From Caulobacter sp. Root1455 (lineage in GTDB: Bacteria; Pseudomonadota; Alphaproteobacteria; Caulobacterales; Caulobacteraceae): 64,000 bases of DNA. The stretch is taken from assembly GCF_001426905.1 (NCBI RefSeq), contig NZ_LMFQ01000022.1, positions 62,147 through 126,146 on the forward strand. The letters are read 5' to 3'. Shown here one piece after another: positions 9,489 through 16,866 of the stretch. The position numbers were made by a program, and so were the translations under genes. Position 1 is the stretch's first letter, and the number at the start of each line of letters is the position of its first letter. The notes beneath the pieces are model-generated. The model saw only the letters and a program-made list of their open reading frames with translations. It ran no database searches and was not told the origin of the DNA.

Positions 9489-10109
9489 ATGCCAGCCAGC
9501 CTTCAAGGACGCCGCTTGCAGCCGCCATCCCGCCCCGCCCCGTCCGCCGGGCTCGCCATCATCGCCATGGGCGTGAGCGGGAGCGGCAAGTCGACGCTCG
9601 GCGCTCTGCTGGCCAGCAAGCTCGATTGCCCGTTCCTGGAGGGCGACGACTTTCATGACGCGCGCGCGGTCGCCAAGATGCGCGCGGGCCAGCCCCTCGA
9701 CGACGATGACCGCTGGCCCTGGCTCGATCGCCTGGGCCTGGCGGTCGGCCAGGCGCTGGTGTCGGGAGGACGGGTCGTGGCGGCCTGCTCGGCGTTGAGA
9801 CGCGGCTATCGCGAGCGCCTGCGCGGCGCCATCGGGGCCCCCACGCGCTTCGTCCTGCTGGACGCCGGCCACGACGAGCTCCTGCGGCGGCTCACCCACC
9901 GCTCGGGCCACTACATGCCTCCCAGCCTGCTGGCCAGCCAGCTCGCCACGCTCGAGCGTCCAGGCGCCGACGAGGCGATCTTCACGCTCGACGCCGCCGC
10001 GCCGCCCGAACGCCTGTGCGAGATCACCCAGGCCTGGCTGGAAGACGACGCGCGCTGGACCGGCGGGATGGCGCGCGCTTCAGGGCATCAACCGCTTTCG
10101 CCCGCGTGA
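9489..10109 (+). CDS. gntK: Gluconokinase
   Basis: Phosphorylates gluconate to 6-phosphogluconate (feeding Entner-Doudoroff or pentose phosphate reactions). The P-loop GVSGSGKST is followed by FLEGDDFHD, the acidic DDDDRWPWL segment, and the family motif RSGHYMPPSLLASQ...LE.P. The core is about 170 residues, as usual for the GntK family. The start is uncertain: GTG at 9462, ATG at 9489 or a start nearer the P-loop are all in frame, none with a clear ribosome binding site. The 3' end overlaps the convergent gntR gene by 30 bases. Context with a GntR repressor and gluconolactonase-like propellers suggests that the locus yields gluconate. Confidence 0.85.
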   Translation: MPASLQGRRLQPPSRPAPSAGLAIIAMGVSGSGKSTLGALLASKLDCPFLEGDDFHDARAVAKMRAGQPLDDDDRWPWLDRLGLAVGQALVSGGRVVAACSALRRGYRERLRGAIGAPTRFVLLDAGHDELLRRLTHRSGHYMPPSLLASQLATLERPGADEAIFTLDAAAPPERLCEITQAWLEDDARWTGGMARASGHQPLSPA

Positions 10110-10757
10110 GAGATGCCAGCGCATGGCCAGGGCGGCGCTGTCGCCGTCCTGCGCCCGGATCGCCTCGACGATCAGTTCGTGCTCTTGCATCATTTCGGCG
10201 ATCGCTTCCGGCGGCCGCGATCGCGAGATGTCGACGCCCGCGCGCATGATCCGGTCGACGTCGGGCTGCAGCGCCTCGAACGTGACCAGGAAGGCGGGAT
10301 TGGCGGTGGCCTGCGCGATGCGGCGGTGCAGCTCCATGTCCTCGGCGTGAGCCGGCGCGTTCGACAGCAGCGCCTCGCGCAATTTCGACAGCGCGTCCTC
10401 GATGCTGGCCATCTCCTCGTCCGAGCGCCGCGCCGCCGCCAGCCGCGCCGCCTCCGCCTCCAGCACGAAGCGCACCTCGTAACTGCCCAGGGTCGAGGCC
10501 AGTTCGGACAGCGGCATGTAGGCGCTCAGCTTGTCCGACGGGCGGTTCTTGACGAACGACCCGGCCCCGCGGCGCGCCTCGGTGATGCTGTCGGCGGCCA
10601 GTCGGACGAGGGCCTCGCGCACGATCGTGCGCGACATGCCGAAGATCTCCGCCAGGCGAGCCTCGGACGGCAGGCGATCGCCGACCGCCAACCCGTCGGC
10701 GTTGATCATCTCCACGATGCCCGTATACGCCCTGTCGGCCAGGCGGCCTTCGCTCAT
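10080..10757 (-). CDS. GntR-family transcriptional regulator, FadR subfamily
   Basis: 225 residues. The N-terminal winged helix-turn-helix carries the GntR signature (GDRLPSEARLAEIFGMSRTIVREAL), followed by an all-helical FCD ligand domain (residues about 90-220) with the usual metal-site histidine region (MELHRRIAQATAN ... HELIVEAI). FCD regulators normally respond to carboxylic acids or sugar acids. The start at 10757 removes an implausible basic leader and leaves GAGGG close upstream. It is encoded convergently with gntK, with overlapping tails. It probably represses the receptor, the exported proteins and gntK through the CGACCATGGTCG palindromes; that is inference from location and symmetry. 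Confidence 0.88.
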   Translation of the reverse strand: MSEGRLADRAYTGIVEMINADGLAVGDRLPSEARLAEIFGMSRTIVREALVRLAADSITEARRGAGSFVKNRPSDKLSAYMPLSELASTLGSYEVRFVLEAEAARLAAARRSDEEMASIEDALSKLREALLSNAPAHAEDMELHRRIAQATANPAFLVTFEALQPDVDRIMRAGVDISRSRPPEAIAEMMQEHELIVEAIRAQDGDSAALAMRWHLSRGRKRLMP

Positions 10758-11155
10758 CCCTCGGTCTCCAAACTCGACTGGCGCCAACATCGCGCCGTTC
10801 GCTTCCGTTAGAAAGCGGCCGTCGGCCGGCGCCAAGGTGGCGGCCCAGCCCTCGCGACGCCAGCGCGAACTTCACCGTGGCGGCCGGCGCGCGCCGTCGG
10901 CGCAGCCGGACAAGTCCGCGTGGAAAGTCTTTGCCGCGCCGCTGCATCCCACCAAACCTGTATGACAGATTTCGACGGAATGGCATGAACAATCAAATGT
11001 TCACGCTCACATTGCCGAACGGGCTTGAATTTGTCCAACAGATAGCGTTACCATCCGGAACGCGACCCGGATTCGCCGAACACGATCGGCGGGCAAAACA
11101 AACGGGCGTCGCACCGCCGAATGGCTGCGCTGGGATGAAGCAGAGGGGTTCTGGA
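10758..11155. other. 398-base region without a confident gene; holds an inverted repeat
   Basis: No confident coding region. A plus-strand frame is open through it into the small LuxR gene, but its composition is poor and an ATG with a good ribosome binding site lies further down at 11156. The notable item is the dyad TGAACA-N6-TGTTCA at 10986-11003, within the 5' region of the LuxR gene and a possible operator. The half nearer gntR is very GC-rich and carries that gene's leader. Confidence 0.4.
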
Positions 11156-11416
11156 ATGACCACGACGGGTGTCCGCGTTATCGACCGCGATCTGGAGGCG
11201 GCGTTCGACGAGCTCACGCCGACCCAGATGAAGGTCTTGGAAGGCGTCAACTCAGGACGGCTCAACAAGCAGATCGCCTTCGACCTCGGCATCGCCGAAG
11301 CCACGGTCAAGGCCCACATGACCGCGCTGATGCGCAAGCTCAACGTTCACAACCGGACCCAGGCCGCGATCGCGGCGCAGGCCCTGGCGCACTGGCCCCG
11401 GTCGGCCGCCCGATAG
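11156..11416 (+). CDS. Small stand-alone LuxR-type helix-turn-helix protein
   Basis: 86 residues that amount to one GerE/LuxR DNA-binding domain: FDELTPTQMKVLEGVNSG, then NKQIAFDLGIAEATVKAHMT and ALMRKLNVHNRTQAA. There is no receiver or ligand domain, so it is a single-domain regulator or the output half of a lost two-domain protein. The ATG at 11156 has AGAGGGG upstream. A longer version starting at ATG 10985 is open but adds an unlikely leader. Its targets are unknown. Confidence 0.75.
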   Translation: MTTTGVRVIDRDLEAAFDELTPTQMKVLEGVNSGRLNKQIAFDLGIAEATVKAHMTALMRKLNVHNRTQAAIAAQALAHWPRSAAR

Positions 11417-11528
11417 GCCCACAGGCCGCGGACTGGTCAAGGTCCGGCAGGGCGATGGCGCGGTCGCCTACGACCGCGGCCTGCGCACCCTTTCGATCCG
11501 ACCGCCGGGCTGAGACGCCTGGCGCGCC

Positions 11529-12332
11529 CTAGTCGACGGCGAGAATGACGTGCGAGGCCTTGATGAGCGCCTGGGCCCGGGCGCCGACCTTCAAGCCCAA
11601 GGCCTCGCCGCTGCCGCGCGTGATCGTCGCCGTCAGGGTTTTCCCCGGCTCCATCTCCAGCACGACCTCGTCATTGACCGCCCCCTCGTCGTGGCGGATC
11701 ACCGTGCCCGCCAGGCAGTTGCGGGCGGACGTCCGCAGGCCGTCGTCGCCCGCGGCCAGGATCACGAAGCTCGACTTGATCAAGGCCAGCGCCTCGCGGC
11801 CCGGCGCCAAGCCCAGGTCCGCGACGCTCTCGCGGGTGACGATGGCGACGATGGCGACGCTCGGCGAGACCCTCAAGGTCACCTCGGCGTTGACGGCGCC
11901 TTGGGTGACGGTCTCGACGACACCCCGGAGGGCGTTGCGGGCGCTGGTCTTCATGCCAAAACTCCAGATCAGGGATTTTAGGTCGTCGTCCGCGCCGCCG
12001 AGCGCCTCTTCCAGCTGCTCGACCAACTGGGTCAGACCGTCCTCGACCTTGGCGTAGGCGGCCAGGACCGCCAGGCCGGCGGGCGTGACCTGGGCCGCGC
12101 CGCCCTGGCGGCCGCCCGTCTGGGCGGTGACCAATGGCCGTTCGAACAGATTGTTCAGCGCCTGGACCGCGTCCCAGGCGCCCTTGTAGCTGAGCCCCAC
12201 CGCCTTGGCCGCGGCGGTGATCGAGCCGTGGGCCTGGATGGAGCTCAGCAGCCGGATGCGATCGGGTCCCACGCGGGACACGGGGCCCTTGCGCAGCTGA
12301 AGGACGGCCTGGATGGGAAGCGGTCGGGTCAT
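11529..12332 (-). CDS. modE: ModE-type molybdate-responsive regulator with two TOBE/Mop domains
   Basis: 267 residues. The N-terminal winged-helix domain has the ModE pattern (RIRLLSSIQAHGSITAAAKA, SYKGAWDAVQALNN, a GGxxGG turn). Two tandem Mop/TOBE repeats of about 68 residues follow (TSARNALRGVV ... LIKSSFVILA and TSARNCLAGTV ... LIKASHVILAVD), the molybdate-binding part. The length matches E. coli ModE. No modABC transporter lies in the window, so it stands alone, divergent from the cellulose operon across 154 bases. The molybdoenzyme MsrP is encoded 18 kb away; no link is claimed. The start at 12332 is chosen on homology-like length and has a weak ribosome binding site. Confidence 0.85.
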   Translation of the reverse strand: MTRPLPIQAVLQLRKGPVSRVGPDRIRLLSSIQAHGSITAAAKAVGLSYKGAWDAVQALNNLFERPLVTAQTGGRQGGAAQVTPAGLAVLAAYAKVEDGLTQLVEQLEEALGGADDDLKSLIWSFGMKTSARNALRGVVETVTQGAVNAEVTLRVSPSVAIVAIVTRESVADLGLAPGREALALIKSSFVILAAGDDGLRTSARNCLAGTVIRHDEGAVNDEVVLEMEPGKTLTATITRGSGEALGLKVGARAQALIKASHVILAVD

Positions 12333-12410
12333 GAACGATCTATGCGACAAGCCGGGCCCGGACGCCACGTCGGGATCGGTCGAGCGATCGTCGGTCAGGC
12401 GAAGGCCGGT

Positions 12411-12427
12411 CTCCACGGCGCGTGGAG
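12411..12427. promoter_or_regulatory. Dyad CTCCACG-N3-CGTGGAG between modE and bcsAB
   Basis: A perfect 7-bp inverted repeat with a 3-base centre in the divergent region between the ModE-type gene and the cellulose synthase gene, about 60 bases before the latter. It could be an operator or merely a GC-rich hairpin. It does not resemble the E. coli ModE site. Confidence 0.25.
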
Positions 12428-12486
12428 TGGGGAATCACCCCATCGCAACGCCTTCCCATCAGGCGCCATTCTAGGAATGGGGCGCG

Positions 12487-15400
12487 GTGACGTTTAGCGC
12501 TCGCTGGGCGTGCAAGATAATGCGGCTGCTTCAAACGGCGGCGTTCGGTCTGACGTGTTTGGCGGCGCTTGTCGTCATTGCCTTCGCCGTGACGCTCACC
12601 CTCGATCTGAGGGCGCAGGCGATCTTCGGGCTGACGACGATCGTCGTCACCCTTCTGCTGAATCGCCACGGCTCACGCCGGGTCACCATAGCGCTCGGCC
12701 TCCTCTCGATCGCCGTTTCGACGCGCTATCTCTACTGGCGCACCACCGAGACCCTGCACTTTCGCTCGCCGATCGAGGCGGCCTTCGGGTTGGGCCTTTT
12801 CCTGGCCGAGCTCTATGCCTGGGCCATCCTGGTCCTGGGCTACATCCAGACCGTCTGGCCGTTGGCGCGGCCCGTCCGCCCGCTCGCCGGCGAGGCGGAC
12901 AGCTGGCCGACCATCGACGTCTTCATCCCGACCTATAACGAGAGCCTGCAGATCGTGCAGGACACCGTCCTGGCCGCCCTGTCGATGGACTATCCGCGCG
13001 ACCGCTTCCGCGTCTACGTCCTCGACGATGGGCGGCGCCCCGAGTTCAAGGCGTTCGCCGAGGCGGCCGGCGCCCTCTACATCGCGCGCACCGACAACAA
13101 GCACGCCAAGGCCGGCAACCTGAACAACGCCCTGGGCCTGACCGACGGCGAACTGGTCTGCATCTTCGACGCCGACCACATCCCGACCAGGGCCTTCCTG
13201 CAGATCACGGTCGGCTGGTTCCAGGCCGACCCGCGCCTGGCCCTGCTGCAGACCCCGCACCACTTCTATTCGCCCGATCCCGTGCAGCGGAACCTGCGCA
13301 CGGTGAAGGACATCCCCGACGAGGGCGCGCTGTTCTACGGCGTGGTTCAGCCCGGCAACGACTTCTGGAACGCGGCCTTCTTCTGCGGCTCCTGCGCCGT
13401 GATCCGCCGCGAGGCGCTGAAGGAGACCAACGGCTTCGCCGGCGAGACGGTGACCGAGGACGCGCACACCGCGCTCAAGCTCCAGCGGCGCGGCTGGAAC
13501 AGCGCCTATCTCGACATCCGCCTGGCCTCGGGCCTGGCCACCGAGCGCCTGGCCCTGCACATCGGTCAGCGCGCGCGCTGGGCGCGGGGGATGATCCAGA
13601 TCTTCCGGGTCGACAATCCCCTGACCGGACCCGGCCTGAGCCTGGCCCAGAGGCTCTGTTACCTCAACGCGATGCTGCACTTCTTCTTCCCGCTGCCGCG
13701 CATCGTGTTCCTGACCTCGCCCCTGGCGTTCCTGCTGTTTGGCCAGAACATCATCTTCGCCTCGGCTCCGATGATCGCCGCCTTCGCCGCGCCGCATCTG
13801 GTGCAGTCGATCGTCACCAGCAACCGCATCCAGGGCCAGGACCGCCGCGCCTTCTGGGGCGAGGTCTACGAAAGCCTGCTGGCCTTCCACCTGGTGCTCC
13901 CGACGATCACCACCCTGCTCAATCCCAAGCGCGGCAAGTTCAACGTGACCGACAAGGGCGGCCTGCTCGACAAGGGCTATTTCGACGCCCGGCTGATGTG
14001 GCCGCACATGGCGACCATCGGCTTGCTGGTGCTCGGGCTGGTCGTCGGCTTCACGAAACTCTTTCTCGGCGGGTTCGGCGTGAACCTGGGCACCCTGCTG
14101 CTCAACGCCAGTTGGACGCTGTTCAGCCTGCTGATCCTGTCGACCGCGCTGGCGGTCGGCCGCGAGACCCGCCAGATGCGCACCTATGTCCGGGTCGGCG
14201 CCCACCTGCCGGTGATCCTGAAGTTCGGCGACGGCCGCGAGGTCCAGACGGAAACGGACGAGATCTCGATGGGCGGCTTCGCCGTCTCCAAGGTCGGCCC
14301 GGTCGACAAGAACCAGTCCATCGACGTGCAGCTGTTGTGCGGTTCGGCCTGGACGACGTTTCCAGCGCGCATCGCCTCGGTGACGGGCGACACTCTTCGA
14401 ATCCAGTTCAGGTCCATGCCCATCGCCCGGCATCGGGAACTGGTGGTGGCGGTCATGGGGCGCGCCGACGCCTGGGAGCCGAACGCCGCCGCGCCCTCGG
14501 CCAATCCGATCGCCTCCCTGATCGACCTGGTGCGCGCCAGCGCCTCCCTGGTGTTCTGGTGGAGCGTCAAGCAGCCCGAGCCCTACGCCCAGCGACCGGT
14601 CGCCCCCAGCAAGGCCGATGTCGCCAAGACGGTCTCGACCCTCTGCGCGCTCCTGGCCTGTCTCGCGCTCTTCGCGGTCCCGGCGCCCGCCCGGGCGCTT
14701 GCGCCGACCGCCGCGCCGAAGCCCGCGGCCGCCGCCGCCGGCGTCCGCGAGGTCACCATCACCCTGGCCGACATGGGCGCGCGACGTCCCGTTCGGCTGC
14801 TGGGCGTCAACGGCGAGGCCGGCATCCCCTTCGCCCTGCGTCGGGACGAGGTGGTGACCGGCGCGACCCTGGTGCTGAACTTCGCCTATTCCCCCGCCCT
14901 GCTGCCCGACCTGTCGCAGCTCAACGTGTTCATCAACGACGAGGCGGTGGCGTCCCTGCCGCTGGCGCGCGAAGGCGCCCGGGGCACGGTGCTCGAGATC
15001 CCTGTCGAGCCGGCCCTGTTCCTGACCGACAACCGCCTGAACCTCCGCTTTTCCGGCCACTACGCCCGGGGCTGCGAGGACCCGCTCCACTCGTCCCTCT
15101 GGGCCAATGTCAGCAATCTGCGCTCGTCGCTGAAGCTGCGGCTGCAGCGGCTGCCGGTGCGCGCCGAGCTGGCCCAACTGCCCGCGCCGTTCTTCGACGC
15201 CGGAAGCGGTCCGCTGATCTTGCCGTTCGCCTTCGCCGCCCCGCCCTCGGACGACGCGCTGCGGGCCGCCGCGGCGACGGCCTCGTATTTCGGCATGGCG
15301 GCCAGCTATCTCGGCTTTCGCTTTCCGGTCCTGGTCGGCGACTTGCCTCCAGGCGACGGCGTGGTGTTCGCCACGGCCGGCGACCGGATCGAGGGCCTGA

Positions 15401-16866
15401 CCCTGCCGGCGATCGACGGCCCGACCCTGGCGATCGTGGCCAATCCGCGCGATCCGTCGAGCGCCCTGTTGCTGGTCCTGGGGCGTGACCCGGCGGAGAT
15501 ACGCGAGGCGGCCCTGTCCCTGGCGGTGGCCGCCAAGAGCCTGACGGGCCCGGTCGCGGCCCTGGGCGCGCCGACGCTCGCCGTCCGCCAGCCCTACGAC
15601 GCCCCGCGCTGGCTGCGCACCGATCGCAAGGTTCGGCTGGGCGAGATCATCGATCCCGACACCCTGCAGACCGTCGGCCTGCCGCCGGCGCCGGTGACCG
15701 CCGCCTTCCGTCTCGCGCCGGACCTACTGCTGTGGCCCCGCAGCGGCGCGCCCATGTCGCTGCGCTATCGCTATCCCATGGGCTCGTGGCTGAACCGCGA
15801 GGAGTCGCGTCTCGACGTCTCGCTGAACGGCCGATACCTGAAGTCCTTCAAGCTGGACCGTCAGACCGGGGTCGACAGCTTCCGCACCCGGCTGATGCGC
15901 GGCTTCGCGCTCAACGAGCATGACGTCTCGCTGCCGCCCTATCAGCTGTTCGGCCAGAATGAGCTGCAGTTCTACTTCGACCTCAAGGGCCACAAGACCG
16001 CCGCCTGCCAGGGTCAGCAGCCGACCAACGTCCGCAGCGGCGTTGATCCGGACACGACGATCGATCTGACCGGCGGCCACCACTACACCCAGCTGCCGAA
16101 CCTGGCCTTCTTCGCCAGCGCCGGATTCCCCTTCACCCGCATGGCGGACCTGTCGAAGACCACGGTCGTGATGGCGCCCAACGCCGGACCCAACGAGATC
16201 GAGGCGTTCCTCGGCCTGATGGGCCGCTTCGGGGACGCGACGGGCGCGCCGGTCACCCGCCTTGGCATTGTCCGCAACGGCGACGAGGCGGCCCTGCGCG
16301 ACCGCGACCTGCTGCTGATCGGCCCGACCAGCCTGCTGACCGCGAACGAGCATCTGATGAAAGGCGCGCCGTTCTCGAGCGAGGGGTCGCGTCTGCGCCT
16401 GCGTCTGGCGACCTTCCGCGAGCGGGCGTTCTCGATGCTCGGCACGCCGCTCGACGACGGCCAGCGCGGCGCGGCCGACGACGTCCTCGTCGGCGCCGAG
16501 ACCTTCAGCGGCATGACCAGCTTCCGCTCGCCGTACGGCGGCGACCGGGTGGTGGTGGCCCTGCTCTCGGACCGCACCGAACGCCTGCCCCAGCTGGTGC
16601 AAAGGCTGGCCGATCCGACTCAGAACGCCGAGGTGAAGGGCGATCTGGTCGTCCAGTCCGACGACACCCTCGCCAGCTTTCGCGTCGGACCGACGTTCTG
16701 GGCCGGCACGATGCCTTACTTCTACCGCGCGGCCTGGTGGCTGAGCGGTCATCCGTTGCTGCTGGCCCTTGCCCTGGCCGGCGCCGTTCTGGTGCTGGCC
16801 GGACCGATCCTGCTGTGGCTCAAGGCCCACGAGCGGCGACGGCTGAAGGACGTCGAAGGGGCATGA
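12487..16866 (+). CDS. bcsAB: Fused cellulose synthase BcsA-BcsB (c-di-GMP-activated)
   Basis: 1459 residues joining the catalytic and periplasmic subunits, as in the AcsAB protein of acetic acid bacteria. The BcsA part has N-terminal membrane helices, a GT2 domain with LDDG (about 178-181), FDADH (about 227), TED (about 322) and QRARW (about 360), more helices, and a C-terminal PilZ domain (about 560-650; RETRQMR and DEISMGG) that binds cyclic di-GMP. A membrane segment ending in PAPARALA (about 715-740) leads into the BcsB part, two carbohydrate-binding/flavodoxin-like repeats, with a final membrane anchor and basic tail. The start is GTG 12487 (AGGA upstream) or ATG 12520. It makes and translocates beta-1,4-glucan at the inner membrane. 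bcsC overlaps its end by 4 bases. Confidence 0.95.
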   Translation: MTFSARWACKIMRLLQTAAFGLTCLAALVVIAFAVTLTLDLRAQAIFGLTTIVVTLLLNRHGSRRVTIALGLLSIAVSTRYLYWRTTETLHFRSPIEAAFGLGLFLAELYAWAILVLGYIQTVWPLARPVRPLAGEADSWPTIDVFIPTYNESLQIVQDTVLAALSMDYPRDRFRVYVLDDGRRPEFKAFAEAAGALYIARTDNKHAKAGNLNNALGLTDGELVCIFDADHIPTRAFLQITVGWFQADPRLALLQTPHHFYSPDPVQRNLRTVKDIPDEGALFYGVVQPGNDFWNAAFFCGSCAVIRREALKETNGFAGETVTEDAHTALKLQRRGWNSAYLDIRLASGLATERLALHIGQRARWARGMIQIFRVDNPLTGPGLSLAQRLCYLNAMLHFFFPLPRIVFLTSPLAFLLFGQNIIFASAPMIAAFAAPHLVQSIVTSNRIQGQDRRAFWGEVYESLLAFHLVLPTITTLLNPKRGKFNVTDKGGLLDKGYFDARLMWPHMATIGLLVLGLVVGFTKLFLGGFGVNLGTLLLNASWTLFSLLILSTALAVGRETRQMRTYVRVGAHLPVILKFGDGREVQTETDEISMGGFAVSKVGPVDKNQSIDVQLLCGSAWTTFPARIASVTGDTLRIQFRSMPIARHRELVVAVMGRADAWEPNAAAPSANPIASLIDLVRASASLVFWWSVKQPEPYAQRPVAPSKADVAKTVSTLCALLACLALFAVPAPARALAPTAAPKPAAAAAGVREVTITLADMGARRPVRLLGVNGEAGIPFALRRDEVVTGATLVLNFAYSPALLPDLSQLNVFINDEAVASLPLAREGARGTVLEIPVEPALFLTDNRLNLRFSGHYARGCEDPLHSSLWANVSNLRSSLKLRLQRLPVRAELAQLPAPFFDAGSGPLILPFAFAAPPSDDALRAAAATASYFGMAASYLGFRFPVLVGDLPPGDGVVFATAGDRIEGLTLPAIDGPTLAIVANPRDPSSALLLVLGRDPAEIREAALSLAVAAKSLTGPVAALGAPTLAVRQPYDAPRWLRTDRKVRLGEIIDPDTLQTVGLPPAPVTAAFRLAPDLLLWPRSGAPMSLRYRYPMGSWLNREESRLDVSLNGRYLKSFKLDRQTGVDSFRTRLMRGFALNEHDVSLPPYQLFGQNELQFYFDLKGHKTAACQGQQPTNVRSGVDPDTTIDLTGGHHYTQLPNLAFFASAGFPFTRMADLSKTTVVMAPNAGPNEIEAFLGLMGRFGDATGAPVTRLGIVRNGDEAALRDRDLLLIGPTSLLTANEHLMKGAPFSSEGSRLRLRLATFRERAFSMLGTPLDDGQRGAADDVLVGAETFSGMTSFRSPYGGDRVVVALLSDRTERLPQLVQRLADPTQNAEVKGDLVVQSDDTLASFRVGPTFWAGTMPYFYRAAWWLSGHPLLLALALAGAVLVLAGPILLWLKAHERRRLKDVEGA

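Noticed and set aside
12411-12427. A ModE binding site before the cellulose operon
   Set aside because: The dyad CTCCACG-N3-CGTGGAG does not resemble the known E. coli ModE site, so it is listed only as an unassigned dyad.
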